Positions 1 through 12,200 of a DNA stretch of 64,000 nucleotides are shown here, one piece after another. The translations under genes were made by a program, and so were the position numbers. This DNA is from Ligula intestinalis. Taxonomy: Eukaryota; Platyhelminthes; Cestoda; Diphyllobothriidea; Diphyllobothriidae. The notes beneath the pieces are model-generated. The model had not been told where the DNA came from. It did no database searches and saw nothing but the letters and a program-made list of their open reading frames with translations. The DNA lies in the NCBI GenBank assembly GCA_036362985.1, contig JAYGXS010000007.1, forward strand, positions 12,020,944 through 12,084,943, written 5' to 3'. Numbering within the stretch: position 1 is the stretch's first letter; each line of letters begins with the position of its first letter.

Positions 1-2
1 TA

Positions 3-278
3 CTCATCCTAAGATTACCATTATTTCTTTTGCATTCTACTCATTTACAAGAAAATTACTTTTTGCCTTTTTCTGGAAGGTTGACGAGAGAGATCATCGC
101 TGTGTTCGGCAGTGTCCTTGTGAGTCTATTGTTAGTTGCGGGTCAATCTAGTGGGGGTCATTACGGCCCAACACTACCCCCAGCCGTACCGTTATCCCCG
201 CACCCAGAGAATAGGACATTGTCGGTGCCAGTTGGGGAGATTCTCAATGTGACCAAGGAGTTGGAGTTCATGGAGCAG
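3..278 (+). CDS. Exon 1 (5' partial) of the unrecognised glycoprotein gene
   Basis: The frame is open from base 3 and ends ATG GAG CAG before the donor gtgagt at 279. It encodes the hydrophobic segment at about residues 30-47 of the open frame, then a Pro/Ser-rich linker and sequons NRT and NVT. No in-frame ATG precedes the hydrophobic segment, so either the exon starts after an upstream acceptor or translation begins left of the window. Confidence 0.6.
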
Positions 279-3200
279 GTGAGTTAATTGCGTCCCACAA
301 ATCGAGTAACATGTCGAAATTTGCCAAATATTGATTGTCACTCGGAAACCCATATTAACGCATGTACGAAAACTTAGAAAAGTAGACAAATTTTGCGAAA
401 ATTCCCATTGAAAAATTCAGAAGATGAATTGGCGAACATACGTTTGTTTTCGATAATTCTCATCAGGCCTTTGCATTTATAGGGTAATTCAGTCAATAGA
501 CTATGCGGGTTGGTAGAAAAAAGAAGGGTTGTCAGGGCAGGGGAAATGGGGAGGGGCGAAACGGAGTCAAAATTTGATCAGCGTTAGGGGGCACTGGTTT
601 TCTGTTGAGGTGCTAAACTGTCGGCTGTTGAACTAGCAACTTTTGACTATGGTAACTGCAGCGCCGCGACGAAGATCTTTTGAGCGCAAGGGACCGGTCG
701 GCGTAGCCTGATGGCGGCCGCTTCTGTCGTAGCCAACAGACGCTGTCCAAGAAATTTTGAGTAGCTTGAAGGTACCTTGTAAATCACTCGGAAGGCCTCT
801 GTGGCATCTATGCGATGGTCAGAGTCTACCAGATGAGCTAGAATGGAACTGTTTACACCCTTTAGTTGGCCCTTTCCTACCTATGCTGGAATGTGTGCTC
901 GGATAGCCTATTTTCTTAATTACCCTATAAATGTAAAGGTCTGATGAGAATTATCGAAAACAAACGTATGTTAGCCAATTCATCTTCTTAATGGAAATAG
1001 ATGAAGTACTTATTGCTTGTTAAGAAAGCGGAATTTACCTAATAACCCCCAAGTTCCGGAGACGTAAAACGAAGCTGTAAATTAGAACAATCAATTTGAA
1101 TCTTTCCTGAAGTTGAATCAATAATCACACTTTTCTTAGTCAAAGTATTGTAAAAATATTGTTAGTACTGAATTAGTTACTTACAGATGGACCTTTAAAT
1201 GCTGATACTTGTTCGAGCGTTTTCAGTGTCTTCAGGCTTTCTTTGCGTTCGACGTTTATATCAAAACCTCAAAAAGCAGGTCTGGCTTAAAGGACATTGC
1301 AGAAAAAATGAGATTTGGAGATAAGTTCATATTAAGATGTCCACGTGGGCCATATTTAGAAATTCCGCCAAACAGCAATGCGCATCGTCAAGCGGAATGG
1401 ACGTCCCCATCAAAATTCTGTAGTAATTCTATAATCCATTATCTCTTTGAGGAACTTCTGCGTCTTTTACCTTTTTAAAAGTTAATGTTAAAATGAAAAT
1501 GTAGAGTTTTGACAGGTTTTTTTATTTACTTGAAAACAAATGATTCAGTTTTAATAGAAATGAAGGAATTCACATTCGTCTTCATACTGGAGTATTTTTA
1601 ACCGTAATGGATTACTTCAAGGCTTTGTTCTAGGCTTGCAAATGCCAAAAGGTGGCCGTATATATAGCAAGATAGTGATATAATTATTATTCCTCTGTCT
1701 GTTCCCTCTCTAGATTACGCAGAAGTGGAAATTATGCCGTGCGAAAAAATATATTTCTACACGATGTAGATTTAATAAGATCTGGTTATACCTAAATATT
1801 ACGATAATATATGACCAGTTTTTGAGTTTGCCCTAAATACTTGATGGAGTAAAAAAAATTATGCTAAAAACATTTTTTTCTGCTGTAAAGAAGAAGACGC
1901 AATCTCTGGAATAAATTTTTTTATTGCTCTGAGCTTTCGGTTTCACACAAAAGACCATTGTCGGAGAAAATGAGAAAGCAGCAAACGTTAGCTATACGTA
2001 AATTAAGGGTGAGGCAGAGATTTGCACTTGTGAATGATCCATGCTCACACCATCTTTTCGCATCACCCCTGCGGGCGTCCTTGAAGTAATGGAGTGCAAT
2101 TTCTCGGGCTTTCGTGTGAAGCCGAAAGCTCTAAACAATCGTGGAGACCACAAGCCGCGAAGCTTTTCTGCCTTCTCGGGCATCATCAGGTGGCGGTAGG
2201 TCAACTCCAGTGTAGCACGGAAATTGACGCCACGCTCGAGTTTTGAACTCACGTTTCACCAGCCAGAGGCGAACGCTCTAACCCTTGAGCCACGGGTCCG
2301 CCGTGTTGTCGGTTTATGATCAGGACTATAGGTTGTCGGGTAATTCTACTCCGATCTGTTTCAGGATGTACTCATCCTGCTTCATTGTCATGGTTGCGAG
2401 CTAATTGGAATCCCGGTTATTTATGTTACTCGCTAACTATTAGTAACAAACATGCCAATGAAGCAAGATGAGTACATCTTCAAACAGAAGGCAGTAAAAT
2501 TACCCAAAAGCCCTGAACAATGTTTGCCGTTTTGCGGCAAAAATCTTCACAGTTTAGCAAAATATGATTTTTAAAATTATATTGTTTAGTTCTTTCTGGA
2601 AATATGTGCGATTCCTTAAAATTGACTTCACCTGCATTTGCGCAATTTTGCACTGAATTTTCCAGTTTTGGAAGGCATATGTTTTAAACTTTCCTTTTTT
2701 ATTTTGGGATTATCCCACAGCACACTGCATATGAATAAAAAGTTTCGTTCTATCGTGAAAGGAATTTCTTCGATCTGAGACTATTCCCAATTTTGCCAAA
2801 ATTAATGCACATTGCTCCTAATAAACATAACCAAAAGGTCAATTTTCCTAACTCAAAGGCTTTCCCAAGATTACATCGAATCAGAAGATGAAGATAACGT
2901 CCCCAAATATAGGCTAAACTACTAAGTCAAATTTCGTCAGGACCGTTGCACACCTTCATAGACATACTGTACTTTGCATTACTGCACTTCAGATATTCTT
3001 CAACTGGGTTTTTATTTGTTGCCTTCTTTGTCTTCTAGTTGCACTTCGACTATTTCCGCAGCAATGGAAGCTTTAAAGTAAACACAGCACCAGGTCTGTT
3101 ATCTTTCACTTATTTAGATTAAAATGCACATTTTCTGTTTCAACACATTTTTGTACAAGTTTATCCCTGCCAAATCTACTTAAAGAACACACAAGGAGAG

Positions 3201-6200
3201 GGAGGGAGAAAAATGAATGTCGGCAGTTGTGACACTCGCGTTTTTATTTATTATTTAACTACTCGTGGTAGATCAGTAGTCATTATGTATCAATATTTAA
3301 ACCCACAATCTTTTCGATCTGCACTTTGAAGCATGTGATGGAAGTTTTGTTTTTTTCGTTCCTTTCTTCTATCAACGCTATTTCTAAAATCTTCTAATCA
3401 GTAGGGAGTCAAAGGCCCTTGCCTTTCTTCCCCTCAATAAACTGGTACTGCTACTGAAGAATAATTTCAAAGTTATTCCTAATCGATTTGGGAATACTTG
3501 GAGGGAAAGTTCGCGGGCATCAGGAAGATTTCGATAATTGATCCTCGAGCCAGTATACTTGTATGGGAATGGGAAATAAGTTCAAACATATACGGGTTGC
3601 TTATACAGGTGAATCGCAGGAATAAGGGAGGAGGGCTTGTGATCGATAAGCAAAGTCTGGTTATGAGGTGGTGAGGGTTAGGCGGAGCTGGTCCAGTAGC
3701 AGGGGGGACGAAGGAGAGACAAAGAGAGGGCGCTAACGAGTGGATGCAGGTCAGCAACCGTTGGTAGTGCCAAACGCGGAACTAGCCGTAGGTTTTAAGT
3801 TGCACATAGTGGTTGCTTCTGTTGTTGCTAGCAGACGTTGACCCCGGGGACTGTGGATAGTTCGGTGGGGCTCTACAAATCACTCTGAATGCTTCATTGG
3901 CGTCCATGATATGTCCGGAGCCAGCAGTATTGGTGAGAATGACGCAGTTTAGGCTCCGAACTTCACCTTTGGTCAGCCCTTCCGGGAGGTCTTCGTCTAC
4001 CCGACTCGTTAGAACAATATAACCTACTCCCCACAAAGGAGTAAATCAGTAGAGGCGCATGGAGCTGGTCTGACCTGACAACCTCTTCTCACCTTCTACG
4101 TGCGAGACCTGGTTCATCGAGAAGAATACAAAACGAACGCGCTTTAACATGTTTCCCCTTCCCATACAGATTTACTGACGCTCTAAGGATATATCCAGAG
4201 CGGAATGGCCTTCTGAAAAATGGTTTCATGTTTAAAACAGCCAATAGAATCGACATGTCAGTAGGAGGTTTTTGCTCAGTATAGTTCACTCTATTTAGGG
4301 TAGTTGGGCGGTGCCTTTGAAGACATCATTAAAAATGTACGCAAATATAGTCAAAATAAAACACGTAAATCAAATATTTTACTATAAACCAGTGAGTTGC
4401 ATATACACAGATGCTCATCTTTCAGCTTTAGATTTACGAATAGTCAGCCTTGGGAACGTAGCTTAAATGATCTAAAAGCAGATATAGTTCAGTATAGTTC
4501 AGTATATTTAGGGTAGTAGTCATTGCCTTTGAATACCCTCTTGAAAACAGTATGCATGAAATATCCTAAATAAAATATCTTACTATAAAAGAGTGAGTAG
4601 CATATATCCATGTACAAATTTTGACTGCGGTATGGTCAACATGTCCGTGAGAGCATTCAGATGGTCCCTTGTGTGTGAAATATATCCAACATAAAATATG
4701 TAACTATAAAATAGTGAGAAGCATAAACAAATGTAAAGTTTTATCTATAGATATTTCCGGGGAGTAAATTATTCCTGCTTCCTTGTACACATGAACGGTA
4801 ACTGGTAAGCAGATGTTCATCCAGTTTCCGTCTAAACGCATCTGTGGAGTTCGCCATTACGACCTCCTCCGGTAGTTCGTTCCAGGCACCGATGACTCGT
4901 TGTGAGAACGGCTGCTTGCGGACCTCTAGATGGAGTAAGGTTCCCCGCAGTTTGAGGGAATTCCCACGGAGGTTGGTGGAAATGGCGAATGCGAAGAAGT
5001 CATCACACTTCAGGGCACACTTCCGATTCCTCACGAGGTGGTACGTCTGTATGAGGTCGCCTTGGATTTGTCTATACTCAAGGGAAAAACGTTAATTGCT
5101 TCTAAGATGGAGACTTTAGGCCCTTCACAATTTTAGTTGTCCTTCGTTGAATTATTTCCAGAATCTGATTATCTTTGTGCATCCATTGTCGCCACGCCTG
5201 AACGCCATATTCCAGATGTGAACGAATAAATGTTCCTGATATTTTGCCGAAAAGTTCTTTGTCTATGTCGACAAAAATTCGCTTCATGACAAATAGAACA
5301 CTGTTTGCCCTCTTGGCAGCCCTAACACACTGTAAAGACGGCTTCAGGGATGGCACAATAGTGATACCCAGATCTTTTTGTTCGTTGATGTCCAACAGGC
5401 ACCTTCAATCGAGTACGTTGTTATGCGAGTCATCCGTCGCGCTCACTTTCTTCGTCTTGAGCCGCTATGTGACACACTTCTCAAAGATAAACCACAATAA
5501 CCATTTTTTGGACCATTCACCTAGGCGGTCAAATCCTTCTTGCAGAGTATGTTCATCATAAGCCTTTCTGATGGGTTGCCATAGCTAAAAATCATCTGCA
5601 AACAAGACTTCATTACGGACCAGTTCATGCCTACAGTCGTTGACGTAGATTAGGAGCAATAGTGGCCCAAGAACGGAGCCCTGAGGCACTCCACTCGCAA
5701 CTGGCACTGAAGAGGATTTTGCGTTTCCGACGCACCCGAACTGCGATTGGCCTATGAGAATATCTCTTAGGCAATTTATTAAATTGCCCCTTATCCCGGA
5801 TTCGCCAACCTTGTAGAGTAGCCGTTGGTGAGGGACACTATCGACGCTTCTTTAAAGTCTATGTAAAAAACATCTACGGAAGAATTTTCATCTGATGACT
5901 TGGACCACTGCTATATAGAATAAAGCATATTGTTCAGGCAGGAGTGGTTTCCTCGAAACCCGTGTTGGGCACCATCAAAGATGTCTTTTCTTCGAGAAAC
6001 TTCACAGTGGCCCTTTTGATGATCCTTTCTATAACTTTACAACAGATGCAAGTGAGGCTCATTGGTCGATAGTTGTTCGCGCTGGTTCTGGATCCACCCT
6101 TGTGAATAGGGTATATGTTCGCACCTTTCCAATCGGATGGGAGGAGGTCTCGATCAAAGGACAACTGAAAAATGTGCCTTAGTGGTCTGGAAAGTTCCAA

Positions 6201-9200
6201 AGCCAGCTCTTGCAGTACCTTTGCTGGTATTTTGTCTGGACCCGGAGACTTAGCTTCATTAAGCGCAAAAACTTCATTCCTTACATCTTCTTCTGTGAAA
6301 CGGAGGTCCTCCATGATTCTGCCATTACTCTCTGCATGGAAGTCTGTTGGAGTAAAGGCCGTTTATCAGAGAAAACAGATGCAAAAAAACTTGCTAAGGT
6401 GTTCTGTCTTTTCGAGATTGTCTATAATTTCCTCATTATTTTCACCTTTTAGTACTGCAACTGTGTCTTTGTTTTTTAGCCTGCTGTTGATGTAACTGTA
6501 GAGCACATTTGGCTTCGTTATGGCCCGCTCGATAATTTTCGCTTCGTAGTCTTTCCGCTGTTTTCGAATGTTTGATCTAACCTCGTTCTTCGTAGTGTGA
6601 AGGCTGTCGTGTTGATGCGTACCTTCTCCAGAGTTTGTTCTTGTGGGTTTATTTGGCTCTTCAGATCTTGCGTTAACCAGGGGGGCCTGCTCGCCTTTTG
6701 TACTTTTTTCAGCGGACAGTTTCGATGCATAACTTCACTTATAAGATCCCTGACGACGTTCGAGTCGGCATCCGGACTACCGGTTAGAAGGTCGTACCAA
6801 TTTGTTGCTGCTAGTTCATTTCTCATTGCGCTGTTATTTCCGCGCCATTAGTCTAATCGAACCTCCGTATTTTTCGGTTGATTGGTGTTGGAAGCATATA
6901 CCCACAGGATCATGATATGAACACTCTTTCCAAGAAGCGCGATTGACCTAATTTCGCTTGTATTAATCGGATCTTTCAATTACATGAGGTCCAAACAGTT
7001 CGCTGTTTGTGCTTCTTTTATTCTCTTTGGGAATCCAACATTCTGCACGAGAGAGGTCCCCCGTCAGCTTTAAGAGTCTTGAGCTAAAAGACTCATGAGA
7101 ACCCTTAACTGATAGCTCGTCCCAGTTAATCACTGAGGCGTTAAAATCTCCAGTGATCAGTGCGTTTCCATTTTGTGCCAGTTCACGCATTAGTCCAAAC
7201 AAGGTCTCGCCACCCTCTGGAGATTGATTTGATGGTCTATAGACAGTCATGAAATGTAAAGTAGGTGCACAACGCGTTTTCAGTTTAAGCCATAGCGCTT
7301 CACAATCATGAGAGGAACTTATTTTGCGTTCAGATGCAATGCTGCCCTTCTTGAAAAACACTGTTAATCCACCTCCTCTCTTATGTATCCGATCCCGACG
7401 AGAAACTTGGTACTCTCCGGGTTTAATTTTGGCATCCATAACGTCGGCCTGTAGCCAGGTCTCTGTAATGGATATGACATCCGGCTGTTTGTCAGCTATA
7501 AAAACTTTGAGCTTGTCAATCTTCTGAAGCAAACTCCGTGCATTTATATACAGAAAGCGCAGCTTTGCCGGCATAGAGGTCTGAGCGATTTGTGGGTCAA
7601 GGAAGCAAGAAGGTTTTTGCAGATAAGCTATTTTTTGCATAAGTTTTTGCCTATGAATTGCATCTGTATGGTTGAGTGAAGCACTGGTATGTTATAACAG
7701 TGCTTTGTCTTGAATAATAAAGGTAACGTTAATAAACATCGGTATTGTATTTAAATGCGTCTGTTAAGTTCACCAGATTATAGAAAGTGACTATTTCAAA
7801 CCGAACGGCTGCGGAATGTTTAGGAGTTAAATTAGGAGACCTTGTGCTATCAGTGAATGCCGATAATGGTCCATCTAGCCTCCAAGTGTGTTTGGATCCC
7901 TTTTAAAATTTAATCTAAGAAAACGTGTCTGCTTTTACTAGGTCAGACGTGTGTCGGCGTTGTTCTGCCATCGTGCTTCACTAACGGGCTCCGTCCGTAC
8001 ATAATACTCTTCGACAACGATATAACAAACGCCGCTGGATACATCAGCATCAATGGAGGTAAACTTGGTGTTAGTATTATTTATATTAATCATATATGGT
8101 GCATTACGTTTGACCGTCGATGCCAGTTGCCAATAGACAACTACCTCGGGTCACAGAAGAGTACGCAGAATTTTCATCCTCTTGTAATATAAGACCAGGT
8201 GTACTAAGGAGTATGCAGTGTAGGAAATATAAATTCAAAAAATAAAGTTGGTAAATAAGAAAAAATCGAATCATTATTTAATTAATTTTACGTTAGTCAA
8301 AAAATAAGCACGCCATAATAAAATTATGCGCATATAAAACAACATTTCAATAAAAAGAAAATGAAATAAAACTGCAATCAACTAACCAAAAGATATAAAA
8401 TAAAGTACACGAACTAACTTTAGATGAAAAATACTCTTATCTTATCTATAATTAAAATAACAATAACAAATTTATGACGTCAATAAATTCTTCTGAACTT
8501 GTGATCTTCGCCCTGTTCAAATTTATTCCGGGAAAACAAGGTTTCAACAAAACAATAACTAGCAAAATAATTAAGAGTGAAACGAAATATGAATAAATTA
8601 AATATATTAAATAAACTAGTTTAAAGTTTATATGCATGTTAATTGAGGGTATTTGTGGTGCTTTGCGCCCCAAACTATACTAATCGAACTCTTGAACGGT
8701 TGGTTGGACTGTAGGTAAGTTGAAGCAGACGAACTCATAACCGGAAAATTTCTTCTGGAATATCGAGAAACCCAATGAACTATAAAGTATAATTAAGTAA
8801 AAAAAATGCCCACATTTGTTACATCTAATGTAACATAAGCAAGAAAGTAACAAATTTAAGTAAATTTCTGTGTTTTTTATGGCGCGCTAGTTTTATGCGA
8901 AAGCATTATATTATTTAAACAATTTCTGGGACTCAAAGTAGGATTCCACTCATTCTTCTGTAATGCGAGCGCTCGCACAAATAACAGAAAACCCTTCTTT
9001 TGATATGTAATTTAAAGAAGACGTCATTTGACACCAAACCAGTACAAAAGGAATATTTTCTGAGTATTTTTACCACAAAATATATTCGAATTTATAAAGA
9101 CCGTTAAAATGGTGATAACAATACCTAGTACTTAATAAGCTACCTTTTTGTAGTATGTTTTTTTCTTAGCACTCGAAAAGAAGCTCGTTAGAAGGCTGGC

Positions 9201-12200
9201 CTCCTATCATGACTGAAATGAGTTAAGAATAGGCTACACGATAATCACTATTACATCCCTACTCAATGCCAAGTAGCGAAAGACTATCAATCTTTTTCAT
9301 ATGCCAGCACGTTACACGAATTCTTGGCCATACTGTATATTGTTTTGGACGTAAGAACGGGATTTTGTGCTTTTGCTTGCGCTACCTCTGGCCTAACTTT
9401 TCTGCTTGCTCCTTTAGAAAAGCCGCTTGATGGATCTTTTGGGGAAATAAAGCCTGTGGAGTTGGGAAATCTGCAAGTGTCGGAGAACTTAACGTTTGAT
9501 GAGACCCAAACTTTCGATGTGCCGTTTATTGTTGCGGTAGGTCACCAGGCCGGCTGACTGACAGTTTTTGCTTTGTTATGCCTTCTTTTACATGGCGAAT
9601 GCTGCAAACTCTTGTGTCATCTTGCCTTTTTTGCTTCTATAGGACTACCATTCTCCAGCGTGCTTTAGAATACAAATGGGTATGTCTGGACTATGATTGT
9701 CTTTGCCACATCTCGGACAAACAAGTCAGCTAGAAACTAATTGATAACGCTATTCGAAGGAACCCTTACACACAATTTAGCTAAGCGTCCGACTACCAAA
9801 GCCAAACGTTCTAGCCTGACAAATTGTAACTTAAGTGTTCACAGTAGACCAGAAATAACTGTGTGCCTAAAAAGGCGAAATTTTTACTGAAAGAACTTTA
9901 TTCCCTGTCTGGCGTTTGGGGTAGTGGTTTGTCTACCCATCTTCACCGACTGAACCTTCGGGCTCACAGCTCTTGTTGTATACAGCAGTCGCCACAGACC
10001 ATGCAATTTTCATATGATATGACGGATATGATGCTCTATGAATGAACACCTGAAAATTGTAAAAAAGCTCAAAATTAGAACTTTTTTAAATCCGAAATAT
10101 ACCCTTTCTTTAATTATAGAATTTAAAGAAGGCAAAATTTGCTACCAAATGAGTACAAGAAACAATTTTTTCGTGCATATTTTCCATATAATATATTTGA
10201 ATTTATAAAGGCAGTCAAAATCAATGAGAAAAAGGCATACTTCTTAAGTTGCCACGTTTCATAGTATATGCTTTTACTTAGCGGTCATAGAGAAGCTTAT
10301 TAAAAAGCCGGCATCCTGGCGTGACCTAACTATATCGAGATAAGGCTGTACGATCGTCTCTATTACAACCATCCTCAATTAATATGTTCCAATCACAAAC
10401 TCATTGCATAATTTTGGGGGACATATCATGAGATAGGGAATCTACTGTAGATATATGCCTCCTTGCTGAAAATTGCTTCTTAAAGCAGCTCCCCAAAGAA
10501 CTCCACATAATTCTGATGTACCACCTAGGAATGTCACTTCTTTCAATATAATTGTGTATGTTTTCTCATCCACATGTCAACGGTCTCATCTTCGTTATCT
10601 GATTCTCAAGTCTTTAAGTTTATTTTTACTCCAGCTTGCGCTAACTAAACTGAATTTTTAATTACTTCGATCCATGCAGAGTTGCTTTGTATATAAACAT
10701 GTGCACTTAGCAAAGTTGACGTTTAGGAGCGGAGGCTTTTTGATCTAACGTTTCGGATTCTGGCTCGAACCCACCATCATTGGCAATCATGTCTGGTCGC
10801 ATGGCCAACGCAGACTATAAATACTGCGCATTTGGTATCTCTGGCATGTATTTCTGTAGTTGTCTCTGATGAGGAGTTCAAGCCAGAATCTGAAAATTTA
10901 ACGGTCGATAAACTTCATGTTCTAAAAATATTACATTATACCACTCCTGATAAGCGTGTTGTCGTGTTTTATTAGTATTTAAACTAGCCTACAACTGCTG
11001 CATTTTCATTTGCACGCATGTAATTGACGCAGTTTTTTCAATTTTTCTATCATTTCTTTACCAATAGTGAATTCGAAGGTATTCGCCTTCTTCTCCCTCA
11101 ATTAACTGATATTTAGCCTAGCAACTGAAAACTGATTTACAATAAATCACAATACAGGAGTTGAATTAAATTCAAAGTGATATGGCTATCAGGCGGTCGG
11201 TTGTTCGGTCTAAAATGCCTGTCTTTGGATGTGCATTTAGGTTGACCGAAGTAAATGATGAGGTGTTTGCCGGCTAGGGCATCCTAACGAGCAAACTGTC
11301 AATTGAAAAGATCACCTGAATAGTTCTGCCTTGAATGAATTTGGTTTCAAATTGACTTACGCTCGCACATCTCTGTCCCTTGCTGTCGCTTGCCTGCCTC
11401 TCAAACACACTCTATTTCTCTGGTCTTCTACTTTAGTAACGAACAAATTCCAAATTTTGGGAATAATGCCGGATCATCCCGTTACGTTTTCTTTCGGGAG
11501 CGTTGCCATGAAACAAGTAGACCTCATCTTACAGCCCCAATGCACGGCAGGACAACAGGCGAAGAAGATGGCTCTTCTATTGACCCTTGTGCCAATGCTT
11601 TGGGTCACTTCCTTCGAAGAATTTTAAATTCTGATTTGTGGACTTGCGGTTTGCTTTGCTGATTCTCTCCTCCAGTTGTATTGTCGTTTTTGAAAAAAAA
11701 TAAATGGGATAATGTGCACTCTATGGTTTATCAACCCAATTTTTGCCAGGAGTAATCTCTACAATTAAAAGAATTACATGTGATGGAGTGAATCCGACAA
11801 AGGAAAGGGAGACCGGCAGGGCCATTTCTGGTTTATTAGTTGTCATCAGCTAGTCATAACCGGTACTTGAACCCGGGACCGTTGGTCATTGAGTTCAATA
11901 CTCTACCACGAGTCCACGGGTCCCTTGCTCTATCAGTTAAGATCGGGAATAAGATGAATGCATGTATTTCGCCATTCCGGTCTCAATTTGCCTTGTCGAA
12001 TTCACTTCATTATATCATCTTAGTCACTATGTGACGGTCTGGCGGGTTTGCGTTGCGAGCTCCTGGGCAGAGCGGAACTTAATTGTTCCTCTACGAGGTC
12101 GGCGAAACACATACATTCATCAGAATTACATGTGCCCTAACTCCTGAAGAGATAAGCTTGAAACTGAGGTGATCAGCTTAAGAGCCTCTAGAATGTTATG

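Larger units (their letters stand above)
279..3038 (+). other. Intron 1 of the glycoprotein gene, with foldback, SINE and hairpin repeats
   Basis: It starts gtgagt and ends tcttctag. It contains a foldback element (401-1001), a tRNA-derived SINE on the minus strand (2040-2300) and a 169-bp hairpin (2338-2505). A stretch at 1224-1273 between a good acceptor (gttttcag) and a donor (AG|gtctgg) looks exon-like, but its end phase does not fit exon 2. The remainder is A/T-rich with nothing recognised. Confidence 0.5.
4741..7642 (-). mobile_element. CR1/jockey-like non-LTR retrotransposon, decayed
   Basis: Read on the minus strand from 7642 down to 4741, the order is AP endonuclease, linker, reverse transcriptase and C-terminal connection/thumb region, as in the Pol ORF of the CR1/jockey group. 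The frame is broken several times by stops and frameshifts. The element lies antisense inside intron 2 of the glycoprotein gene. No target-site duplication could be identified. Confidence 0.85.
3094..7941 (+). other. Intron 2 of the glycoprotein gene, mostly mobile DNA
   Basis: The intron contains repeat F copy 2 (3797-4015), three degenerate ~200-bp direct repeats (4260-4740) and an antisense 2.9-kb non-LTR retrotransposon (4741-7642). Nothing is recognised at 3100-3790 or 7643-7941. Confidence 0.5.

Noticed and set aside
1224..1273. Possible exon between exon 1 and exon 2 of the glycoprotein gene
   Set aside because: The acceptor and donor look acceptable, but the exon ends in a phase that does not join exon 2, and exons 1 and 2 join cleanly without it.
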